Source: a virus. Taken from it: a stretch of 27,815 nucleotides of DNA. The stretch is taken from the IMG/VR virus record IMGVR_UViG_3300011991_000008, positions 1 to 27,815 of that record. One strand, written 5' to 3'. The notes under the pieces are model-generated. The model was not told the DNA's origin, did not search any database, and was given only the letters and a program-made list of their open reading frames with translations. Below are positions 12,227 to 17,185 of the stretch, piece after piece (the first letter of the stretch is position 1; the number at the start of each line of letters is the position of its first letter). A program made the translations under genes and the position numbers.

Positions 12227-12256
12227 AACTTACCACTTGTTGCGCAGTGTTGCCAA
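12227..12256 (-). promoter_or_regulatory. Promoter C with operator in the spacer
   Basis: Leftward promoter: TTGGCA (12256-12251), an 18-nt spacer, and TAAGTT (12232-12227). The spacer contains the best copy of the dispersed motif, minus strand GGCAACACTGCGCAAC (12254-12239). It drives the recombination block ending at ssb. Another short match, GTGCGCAACTT on the plus strand, lies at about 12287-12297 within the end of the upstream gene. Confidence 0.65.
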
Positions 12257-12274
12257 CTATGGACGGGCGTGTCG

Positions 12275-12589
12275 TCAACTTTCCTCCGGTTCGTGCGCAA
12301 CTTCCTCCCACAAACCAATCGGCCGGCGCCCAATCGTCCACCGCATGTTTGGAAACCGGGCCCTGGCGTCATCCCTCGCGCCATCGAACGTGTGGAACCC
12401 GCACGAGAGGGTCACGTCCCCGTCCCGGGCCGCGTACTCCCAGCCCGCCCGCTCCACCCACCCGGAACGCTCCACGGCCTCCACGGCGGCCCGGGCCTGC
12501 ACGTCGAGGAGTTGGTCCGGGGTGTGCGCGGCACCCTCAGAGTCGTTGATCGCCTGACGGACAGCAGGGACCAGATCGGCGGCGGTCAT
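12275..12589 (-). CDS. Hypothetical protein, 104 aa
   Basis: The protein starts MTAADLVPAVRQAINDSEGA with an N-terminal helical half, then a beta-rich part (WVERAGWEYAARDGDVTLSC, and RWTIGRRPIGLWEEVAH) in the style of a small alpha/beta fold. It is the last gene of the cro block, and its stop lies about 20 nt from the promoter C -35. ATG 12589 overlaps the upstream stop. No function is recognised. Confidence 0.65.
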   Translation of the reverse strand: MTAADLVPAVRQAINDSEGAAHTPDQLLDVQARAAVEAVERSGWVERAGWEYAARDGDVTLSCGFHTFDGARDDARARFPNMRWTIGRRPIGLWEEVAHEPEES

Positions 12590-12807
12590 TCCCCGCCCCT
12601 TCCTCGTTGCTCATCCATATATTCATCGACGCTCAGCCCGCCCGTGAAGTCCGGTGCGATACCCAGCAGGTCCCGGACGTCTATCTCCATGCCGCCGAAG
12701 TGTTCCTGGCAGTCAGGGTTGGGTTCGTACATTGACCCGGGCTCCACGGCGCCGTAGTGCGTGGTCCAGTACTTCTCGGGCGTGACGAAGCATGTGCAGT
12801 CGCTCAT
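12586..12807 (-). CDS. Small hypothetical acidic protein, 73 aa
   Basis: The protein MSDCTCFVTPEKYWTTHYGA continues with SMYEPNPDCQEHFGGMEIDV and an acidic LSVDEYMDEQRGRGGE tail. Three Cys and one His could bind a metal. It overlaps its neighbours by ATGA on both sides, between the excisionase-like gene and the 104-aa gene. No known domain is recognised. Confidence 0.65.
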   Translation of the reverse strand: MSDCTCFVTPEKYWTTHYGAVEPGSMYEPNPDCQEHFGGMEIDVRDLLGIAPDFTGGLSVDEYMDEQRGRGGE

Positions 12808-13007
12808 CGGTTCACCCTCGGCTGTTTGGCCCGGTACGCCTCAACATCAGCCCACGGGATCCGGATATGGTTCGACTGCCCGCCCCGCCCGGTCTTGTAC
12901 GCGTTCGGGAAGTCCCCGGAACGGGTCATCGTGCGGACGGTCTCCGGGTGGAGACCCAACGAGTCGGCGACCTCGGACACTTTCAGGTCACGGGTCAGGG
13001 TGGTCAT
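12804..13007 (-). CDS. xis: Excisionase-like winged-helix DNA-binding protein, 67 aa
   Basis: The sequence LKVSEVADSLGLHPETVRTM, then GDFPNAYKTGRGGQSNHIRIPWADVEAY, is the MerR/Xis-type DNA-binding domain: a helix-turn-helix at about residues 8-30 followed by the beta wing ending in the 'IRIP..DVEAY' signature. Such small proteins bend attachment-site DNA and direct the integrase to excision. It lies in the cro-led block, which would be on in lytic growth, as expected for xis. Other small Xis-like regulators look alike, so the excision role is likely but not certain. Confidence 0.7.
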   Translation of the reverse strand: MTTLTRDLKVSEVADSLGLHPETVRTMTRSGDFPNAYKTGRGGQSNHIRIPWADVEAYRAKQPRVNR

Positions 13008-13474
13008 GATGCAGCCTTCGGTTCAGCGGCGGGGCTCTGATAGCCGCGCCCGCTACAGGTCAGACAGAGGTCTGCGCCTCGGTAGCAGTGGATGGCTCGG
13101 CATCGTCCACCGGACCGCCTCCCGGTGCCTTTGCATTTCGCGCAGACAGTCCCTCGCCCAGTTGAGTCACATGCGGCACACGCGATGCCACCAGCGAGGA
13201 CGCGTTTCGTCTCGGCATAGGTTCGCGGCGCGTTCCCATCGGAGCGGGTGTCCATCTCATGGCGCAGGAGTTCAACTAGGTGATCCCACTCAGGTAGTAG
13301 TCGGTCCCACGCGACTGACCGGCCAGCCATGCGGGTTTGCAGGTCCGGAGTACTTAGCCGGCCATCGCAGTAGTTGACGCAGCGCAGTAGGTCGCTCGGG
13401 TCCCATGGATGATCGCTGCCACCATAGGCAATCGCGTTTGATGAAAGACCCATCTCGTAACTCCGCCAGCTCAC
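13004..13474 (-). CDS. DnaJ-type zinc finger protein, 156 aa
   Basis: The C-terminal third holds DnaJ-like CxxCxGxG modules: CAACDSTGRG, CAKCKGTGRR and CLTCSGRGY (about residues 97-145), with an extra CRAIHC. The N-terminal part (WRSYEMGLSSNAIAYGG, then LLRCVNYCDGRLSTPDLQTR) has no known domain. No J domain is present, so it is not a full co-chaperone. The start is GTG 13474, overlapping the upstream stop (GTGA). The frame continues open further upstream, but another coupled gene fills that space. It may act as a zinc-dependent protein- or RNA-binding factor. Confidence 0.7.
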   Translation of the reverse strand: MSWRSYEMGLSSNAIAYGGSDHPWDPSDLLRCVNYCDGRLSTPDLQTRMAGRSVAWDRLLPEWDHLVELLRHEMDTRSDGNAPRTYAETKRVLAGGIACAACDSTGRGTVCAKCKGTGRRSGGRCRAIHCYRGADLCLTCSGRGYQSPAAEPKAAS

Positions 13475-13647
13475 GCGGTCACCTCCTGCGGCAGGTGCGC
13501 GGCCTCGTACCCGGCGTATGCCATGGCTGACGTGAACGAGCTCCACGTCTCCTGACCCTTCGGCGTACGGACATACCAGAACCTTTTCGATGGGACCTGG
13601 ACCAGGCAGCAGTCCTTCTTGCACTGGAATACGTGGATCGGTTTCAT
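13471..13647 (-). CDS. Small hypothetical protein, 58 aa
   Basis: ATG 13647-13645 overlaps the upstream stop (ATGA), and its TGA overlaps the GTG of the zinc-finger gene. The peptide begins MKPIHVFQCKKDCCLVQVPS and continues FWYVRTPKGQETWSSFTSAM, then AGYEAAHLPQEVTA. It has three Cys near the N-terminus and a compact strand-rich core. It uses the whole interval, which favours two genes here over one long N-terminal extension of the zinc-finger gene. Function unknown. Confidence 0.65.
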   Translation of the reverse strand: MKPIHVFQCKKDCCLVQVPSKRFWYVRTPKGQETWSSFTSAMAYAGYEAAHLPQEVTA

Positions 13648-13985
13648 TTGGTACCGCCTTCTGTGAGGACTTGTTGGGCGCGGCCTGGTACCCAGTCATG
13701 GAATCCGGTCCCGTAGGAGCCCTGTGCCGTGTGCGCTTCGGGTGGCAGGTCGCATACGTCGCAGGCGAGGATTCGGGCGGCCAGATTCTTGGCTTCCATA
13801 ACGGGTGAGGGTGCCGTTACGACGGGCCGTGGCGGCGTGTAGTCGCGAGGCGTGGCGGTGCCTTGGAGGGATGCCAGCAGCACGCGGGCTACCCGGTCAA
13901 GCTGGGCCGGCGTCGGGAGGGGGAGCGCTGCAGCAATGGCTCTGCGTTCGGCCGCTAGGTCAGTCAGGGCGATTATCTGCGTCAT
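13644..13985 (-). CDS. Hypothetical protein, 113 aa
   Basis: The protein starts MTQIIALTDLAAERRAIAAA with a helical first half, followed by a Pro-rich linker (PRDYTPPRPVVTAPSP) and a C-terminal part with CDVCDLPPEAHTAQGSYGTG and FHDWVPGRA. The CxxC...H...H residues could form a small zinc site. Both ends overlap neighbours by ATGA. No family is recognised. Confidence 0.65.
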   Translation of the reverse strand: MTQIIALTDLAAERRAIAAALPLPTPAQLDRVARVLLASLQGTATPRDYTPPRPVVTAPSPVMEAKNLAARILACDVCDLPPEAHTAQGSYGTGFHDWVPGRAQQVLTEGGTK

Positions 13986-14377
13986 GACGTCACCGCCGGT
14001 TCTTCGGTGAGTGGAACGAGTGCCACGAACGGCTCTCTGGTTTGTCCTCTGGTTAGGACGCTGAGTTCTTCAATGATCGTCAGCATTCGGGCGCGCCTGA
14101 TCCCCTCGGCTGCATCAGTGCTAACGCTGAGGAGTTCTTCAAGGGACATCTCCAGAGCGTTCGCAAAGCTGCACAGCTCGCTCACTGTCATCTTCCGACG
14201 CTTCTGCCCCGGAGTAGGGTCCAAGATCTTCTGAAGTGACGTGAAGTGAATCCCTGAACCCTTGAGGCGGTCAAGTAAATCAGACAGGTCCCAGCCCCGC
14301 CAGTGAAGTTCGAATCTGATTCGGTCCACCAAGGCATCGTCAATCGTGTGCGGAAAGTCAACGTCGCGGGATTTCAT
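13982..14377 (-). CDS. HTH (XRE-type) regulator, 131 aa
   Basis: An N-terminal helical DNA-binding domain reads DALVDRIRFELHWRGWDLSD, then LLDRLKGSGIHFTSLQKILD, then MTVSELCSFANALEMSLEEL (about residues 14-84), in the XRE order with the 'M.V.EL..FA.AL..S.EEL' last helix. A C-terminal tail without known motif follows. It is the second gene of the early leftward block, coupled to the Cro-like gene, so it may be an early regulator or anti-repressor. The exact target is unknown. Confidence 0.65.
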   Translation of the reverse strand: MKSRDVDFPHTIDDALVDRIRFELHWRGWDLSDLLDRLKGSGIHFTSLQKILDPTPGQKRRKMTVSELCSFANALEMSLEELLSVSTDAAEGIRRARMLTIIEELSVLTRGQTREPFVALVPLTEEPAVTS

Positions 14378-14649
14378 CGGGGGATCTCCGTGGCGGGCTT
14401 GCGGATCTTCGCGGCGTCCACCCCAAGGTAGCGAGCGACCTTGAGTAGTTTGCCGTCCGGGATCGCCCTATAGCCGGTCTCCACATTGGAGATGCAAGAC
14501 GCTCTGGAATATCCAGCGGCGGTTGCCAGCTCCTCCTGCGTGATTTCCTTGTTCAGGCGCAACTGCCGGATGATCCGGCCAGTCCTCGCGGGGTCAGTGT
14601 CATTGTGAGTGCGCGGCTTATATTCGCGGCTTACCTTTTCGGTGGTCAT
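14374..14649 (-). CDS. cro: Cro-like HTH repressor, first gene of the early leftward block
   Basis: This 91-aa protein has an XRE helix-turn-helix at about residues 24-80: RIIRQLRLNKEITQEELATA, then AGYSRASCISNVETGYRAIP, then KLLKVARYLGVDAAKI. Its position, divergent from the repressor-type gene and leading the early block, fits a Cro role. The ATG at 14649 has no Shine-Dalgarno sequence and lies 6 nt after a TATTGT -10, so a leaderless transcript is expected. An operator copy lies in that promoter's spacer. The name reflects position and family, not demonstrated function. Confidence 0.7.
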   Translation of the reverse strand: MTTEKVSREYKPRTHNDTDPARTGRIIRQLRLNKEITQEELATAAGYSRASCISNVETGYRAIPDGKLLKVARYLGVDAAKIRKPATEIPR

Positions 14650-14655
14650 AGGTCA

Positions 14656-14684
14656 ACAATACGCAACACTGCGCGACAAGGCAA
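14656..14684 (-). promoter_or_regulatory. Early leftward promoter with operator, apparently leaderless
   Basis: TTGCCT (14684-14679), a 17-nt spacer and TATTGT (14661-14656) are followed after 6 nt by the ATG of the Cro-like gene. The spacer carries the dispersed motif in the opposite orientation to promoters A to C: plus strand GCAACACTGCGCGACA (14663-14678). Confidence 0.6.
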
Positions 14685-14695
14685 GCAAGGCATGA

Positions 14696-14711
14696 CAAGA
14701 GTGTGCAACTA
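14696..14711 (+). promoter_or_regulatory. Operator copy between the divergent immunity genes
   Basis: Plus-strand CAAGAGTGTGCAACTA matches the dispersed motif (compare CAAGAGTGCGCAAGT at 16991). No strong promoter hexamers flank it. It may serve cooperative binding with the copies at 14663 and 14785 in the cro/repressor intergenic region. Confidence 0.5.
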
Positions 14712-14784
14712 AGGTTCAAAGTACAACCATGTAATATTCGAACATACTTCCGAATGGTGGCCGAGTTGCAGAATGTTGTGACTT

Positions 14785-14800
14785 GTTGTGCAGTTTTCCC
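14785..14800 (-). promoter_or_regulatory. Operator copy upstream of the repressor gene
   Basis: Minus-strand GGGAAAACTGCACAAC matches the motif. On the plus strand it overlaps the likely promoter of the repressor gene (for example TTGTTG at 14784-14789, 18 nt, TTTACG at 14808-14813), so it could mediate autoregulation. The hexamers are weak and this promoter call is uncertain. Confidence 0.45.
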
Positions 14801-14838
14801 TACTTGTTTACGCGGGGAAAACGGTTGACCATGGGCTT

Positions 14839-15273
14839 GTGAACGAAAAACAGGCACTCAAAATCATCGGGGAACTCATCCGCGAAGCACGCGTCACAGC
14901 GGGGTTCGACAAAAGGCCGTTCTCCCAATACGCAGGCATCAACCCCCGGACCCTCGCGAGCATGGAGGAAGGGGACCGTGTCGCATGGGAAACCAACCAG
15001 CGCAAGGTGGAAGACGCCTTGAACTGGCGCATCGGCGCCATCCAGGAGATCCTAAACAACGCCACCGACATTCCACCGGAGTCCGTCACAATGGACTTCA
15101 TGAAGCAGGGCGCCGGCCAGGAAACATGGAAAGACCTGGACGCCGAAGAAGTCGAAGAGATCAAGCCCGTCACCCGTGCCGGGGAGCTCTCAAACGAGGA
15201 GCTTATTGGGGAACTTGCATATCGTTTGCGTAACAAAACGCTCCCAAACTCCCCGAACATCAGCCACGGATAG
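14839..15273 (+). CDS. Immunity repressor candidate (HTH), 144 aa
   Basis: The protein from GTG 14839 has an N-terminal HTH-like domain: NEKQALKIIGELIREARVTA, then KRPFSQYAGINPRTLASMEE, then NQRKVEDALNWRIGAIQEIL (about residues 2-70). The remainder is acidic (DLDAEEVEEIKPVTRAGELS) and ends in a helix (EELIGELAYRLRNKTL). Its divergence from the Cro-like gene, the operator copies in the gap and the adjacent integrase point to the lysogeny repressor. No self-cleavage (LexA-type) domain is visible. The start is uncertain: GTG lacks a good ribosome binding site, and the frame is open back to an ATG at 14788. Confidence 0.7.
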   Translation: MNEKQALKIIGELIREARVTAGFDKRPFSQYAGINPRTLASMEEGDRVAWETNQRKVEDALNWRIGAIQEILNNATDIPPESVTMDFMKQGAGQETWKDLDAEEVEEIKPVTRAGELSNEELIGELAYRLRNKTLPNSPNISHG

Positions 15274-15306
15274 CCCCTTACCGGAAAGTAGCCTCCCGGA
15301 TATGGG

Positions 15307-15335
15307 TAGGGAACACTGAGCAACTGTTGTATGGT
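15307..15335 (+). promoter_or_regulatory. Promoter E with operator in the spacer, ahead of the immA-like/int genes
   Basis: Rightward promoter: TAGGGA (15307-15312), a 17-nt spacer and TATGGT (15330-15335). The motif GGAACACTGAGCAAC lies at 15310-15324, overlapping the -35 and spacer as at promoters A to C. It would transcribe the ImmA-like and integrase genes. Confidence 0.5.
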
Positions 15336-15384
15336 CACCGTATCCGCCCATTCGGGGGAGATATAAGGCTAGGGGAACCGCAGC

Positions 15385-15693
15385 ATGTTGAAGGCAACGC
15401 CCGCTGGGGGCACAATCACCACCCACTCACAAGACATGCACGCACGCGGGCACGCCTTCTATCACACTGACTGCCCCACCGGATGTGAGATGGCAGGGAA
15501 GTGGGCGGCCCGAAGACTCATCACACCCCGCGACTTCCTCAACGCAGCCCGCACCGCCCACGGTCTCGAAGACATGGCCGACGTCCTCGCCGTCGAACCC
15601 GCCGACGTCTGCAGCTACATGGCCGGCCTCGACCCCGATGAGTGGTTGATCATGACCCGGCTCACCGGCCACCCCGGCATCTGCAAGGAGTAG
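15385..15693 (+). CDS. ImmA/IrrE-like protein, short, with degenerate HExxH motif
   Basis: The C-terminal part WAARRLITPRDFLNAARTAH, then VLAVEPADVCSYMAGLDPDE, follows the pattern of ImmA/IrrE metallopeptidases just after their zinc site. The place of HExGH reads HARGH (residues 19-23), followed by AFYH, so both zinc histidines and a third His remain but the catalytic Glu is replaced by Ala. It is 102 aa, shorter than usual ImmA (about 120-170), and lacks most of the N-terminal part. GGGGAA precedes ATG 15385 by 9 nt. Active ImmA proteins cleave a neighbouring repressor; this copy may only bind it. Family assignment is moderate. Confidence 0.55.
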   Translation: MLKATPAGGTITTHSQDMHARGHAFYHTDCPTGCEMAGKWAARRLITPRDFLNAARTAHGLEDMADVLAVEPADVCSYMAGLDPDEWLIMTRLTGHPGICKE

Positions 15694-15695
15694 CT

Positions 15696-16829
15696 ATGAG
15701 GGTTGAGGATAGGTGGCTGCGGAAGGACCGGACCCGCACACCGGAGCATGGGAAGGGCCTGCGGTGGCGGGCCGTGTGGATGGAGGGCAGCCGGGAGCGG
15801 AAGAAATCCTTCAACTCCAAGGACGCCGCGACCCGGCACATCGCCAACCAGGTAGTCAACGGGCCGGCCTCACCCAACGCAGACCTGACCATCGGAGAAC
15901 TCTGGCCCCGGTTCCGGTCCACGAAGAACAGGATCGGCGCCGGATCCCAACAAGCCTATGACGCGGCATGGTCCCACCACCTCCAGGACCAGTGGGAGGA
16001 TGTGCGTGCCGCAGACGTCACGGCAGCCGACCTGCGGGAATGGATACCGTCACTGGTCACCATCCACGGCAAGCCCGTTTCCGCCGCCTACGAGGGGTAC
16101 CTGATGGGCGTCATTAAAGCGTTGCTCGAGCATGCGGTGGAGGCGACCGCGATCACAGTCAACCCGATGGCCCGGATCAAGCGGCGGAAGAAGAAGACCA
16201 AGGCCCGCCGCTACCTCACCGTCGCACAGGCTGATGCCCTACTGAAGGCGATAAAACCTAATAACCTGCTGGTGCTGTTCATGCTCCGCACCGGGGCCCG
16301 TAGGGGGGAGGCTGCGGTGGTGACGGTGGAGGACCTGGACGTGCGCCGGCAGCGGGTCCGGATCCAGTCCGCCATCGACGGTGACGGCGGGGAAGGCGAC
16401 ACGAAAACGGGGGAGCATCGGGACGTGCCCGTGGCAGGGGAACTGCTGCGGCGCCTGCAGGAGGCTGCGAAAGGCAAACGCCGGGGCGCGTACCTGATGC
16501 CGGACCCGGAGGGGAACGCCTGGACCCGGCACAAGTGGCGGCCGGTCTGGAACAAGGCCCGGGGGGCTACGGGAATGCCCGACTTCGACACGCACGAGCT
16601 GCGCCACACGGCCGCGTCGTGGGCGATCCATGCCGGGGCGAACGTGAAGACCGTCCAAGCCATGCTTGGTCACGCATCGGCCACCCAGACGCTGGACACG
16701 TACAGCCATCTCTGGAATGACGAGCTGGACGCCATCGTCGGCAGGGTCGATGACTACCTCGATGCCCAGCGTCTGGAAAACCATTCCTCCCCACACCCCC
16801 CCTACGGCCGGAAACTCCGCGCCGTTTAG
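15696..16829 (+). CDS. int: Tyrosine integrase
   Basis: This 377-aa enzyme has an N-terminal arm-binding region (about residues 1-60), a SAM-like core-binding domain (62-170: LTIGELWPRFRSTKN...) and a catalytic domain. The catalytic set is complete: Arg202 (TGARRGE), Lys247 (TKTGEH), His300 and Arg303 (HELRH), His326 (GHAS) and Tyr336 (DTYSHL). AAGGAG stands 5 nt before ATG 15696, and the stop of the ImmA-like gene is 2 nt upstream, so they are co-transcribed. It would recombine attP, located 10 nt after its stop, with a host tRNA-Met gene. Confidence 0.95.
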   Translation: MRVEDRWLRKDRTRTPEHGKGLRWRAVWMEGSRERKKSFNSKDAATRHIANQVVNGPASPNADLTIGELWPRFRSTKNRIGAGSQQAYDAAWSHHLQDQWEDVRAADVTAADLREWIPSLVTIHGKPVSAAYEGYLMGVIKALLEHAVEATAITVNPMARIKRRKKKTKARRYLTVAQADALLKAIKPNNLLVLFMLRTGARRGEAAVVTVEDLDVRRQRVRIQSAIDGDGGEGDTKTGEHRDVPVAGELLRRLQEAAKGKRRGAYLMPDPEGNAWTRHKWRPVWNKARGATGMPDFDTHELRHTAASWAIHAGANVKTVQAMLGHASATQTLDTYSHLWNDELDAIVGRVDDYLDAQRLENHSSPHPPYGRKLRAV

Positions 16830-16838
16830 GGGTTTCCG

Positions 16839-16887
16839 CACGACTCATAATCGTGAGGTCGGGAGATCGAGCCTCCCCACCGCTACA
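16839..16887 (+). other. attP core: 3' half of a tRNA-Met(CAT) gene
   Basis: The sequence folds as the 3' half of a tRNA: anticodon stem CACGA/TCGTG (16839-16843, 16851-16855) around loop CTCATAA with anticodon CAT. A 5-nt variable region follows, then the T stem GGGAG/CTCCC (16861-16865, 16873-16877) around ATCGAGC, and a 3' acceptor strand CACCGCT plus ACA (16878-16887). The 5' half is absent because the integrase gene occupies that place, so it is not a functional tRNA. Carrying the 3' half lets the phage restore the host tRNA on integration. Exact crossover limits cannot be seen. Confidence 0.85.
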
Positions 16888-16897
16888 AGTTACACAG

Positions 16898-16938
16898 CCC
16901 CGCCGATCCGGTTCTAGCCCCAGGTTGGCGGGGTTTTT
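16898..16938 (+). terminator. Intrinsic terminator after attP
   Basis: CCCCGCC (16898-16904) pairs with GGCGGGG (16927-16933) across a 22-nt loop, followed by TTTTT. It would end integrase transcription. It may also be host-derived sequence that terminates the tRNA gene after integration. Confidence 0.75.
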
Positions 16939-16961
16939 GGTGCCCTGCCCGGTGTGGCGTG

Positions 16962-16988
16962 TTGGTGAACTGTGCGCGACAGTAGGTA
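16962..16988 (+). promoter_or_regulatory. Operator F1 near attP, possible promoter
   Basis: TTGGTG (16962-16967) is followed by AACTGTGCGCGACA (16968-16981) and TAGGTA/GTAAGC, paralleling promoter C (TTGGCA, AACACTGCGCAACA, TAAGTT). The -10 is imperfect, so F1 may work mainly as an operator for the adjoining F2. Confidence 0.45.
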
Positions 16989-17011
16989 AGCAAGAGTGCG
17001 CAAGTTACATT
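16983..17011 (+). promoter_or_regulatory. Promoter F2 with operator in the spacer
   Basis: TAGGTA (16983-16988), a 17-nt spacer and TACATT (17006-17011), with CAAGAGTGCGCAAGT (16991-17005) filling the spacer. Transcription should start near 17018 and would meet the terminator at 17070-17104, giving a short RNA. Confidence 0.5.
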
Positions 17012-17017
17012 CCACTC

Positions 17018-17104
17018 AAACCTCCTGCCGTACCCGATCCCCCCTGGTTCCTCCCTGAGACGACAAAAGGCGCCCACCGCATGAACGGTGGGCGCTACTT
17101 TTTG
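17018..17104 (+). ncRNA. Candidate small RNA, about 85-90 nt, C-rich
   Basis: The stretch between predicted promoter F2 and a strong terminator contains no convincing reading frame. It carries CCTCC-type pyrimidine runs (AAACCTCCTGCC, CCCCCCTGG, TTCCTCCCTG) that are complementary to ribosome binding sites. It ends with a 10-bp terminator stem and TACTTTTTG. The start is estimated from the -10 position. Expression and function are inferred only. Confidence 0.4.
17070..17104. terminator. Strong bidirectional terminator
   Basis: GCGCCCACCG (17070-17079) pairs with CGGTGGGCGC (17086-17095) around a 6-nt loop. T-rich sequence (17099-17103) follows on the plus strand and AAAA (17065-17068) precedes it, giving a T-run on the minus strand too. 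It insulates the attP/sRNA region from the lipoprotein gene. Confidence 0.85.
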
Positions 17105-17131
17105 TCGCAATTTGGTTGGGGCACTTAATCG
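17102..17131 (+). promoter_or_regulatory. Possible promoter of the lipoprotein gene
   Basis: TTGTCG (17102-17107), an 18-nt spacer and TAATCG (17126-17131) precede the gene by about 55 nt, directly after the terminator. A small hairpin (CGGTC/GACCG, 17130-17144) follows. The dispersed operator motif is absent, so expression in the lysogen would be possible. The hexamers are only fair. Confidence 0.4.
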
Positions 17132-17185
17132 GTCGAAAGGACCGTTTATCATGGGAGCAATCACATCTGATCTTTTGGGGGACTC

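Noticed and set aside
12287-12297. GTGCGCAACTT as a tenth operator
   Set aside because: It matches the core but lies inside the end of a coding gene, lacks flanking promoter hexamers and could be chance. It is kept only as a note at promoter C.
13475-13699. N-terminal extension of the DnaJ-zinc-finger gene to 231 aa
   Set aside because: The extension overlaps a coupled 58-aa gene in another frame (13471-13647) that fits ATGA/GTGA linkage on both sides. The start at GTG 13474 explains the spacing better.
16839-16887. Functional tRNA gene
   Set aside because: Only the 3' half (anticodon arm onward) is present. The integrase coding end occupies the place of the D arm and 5' acceptor strand.
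16962-17011. F1/F2 motifs as integrase arm-type binding sites
   Set aside because: They lie near attP, but the same motif occurs in promoter spacers up to 15 kb away, so a transcription regulator explains the full set better. Dual use is not excluded.
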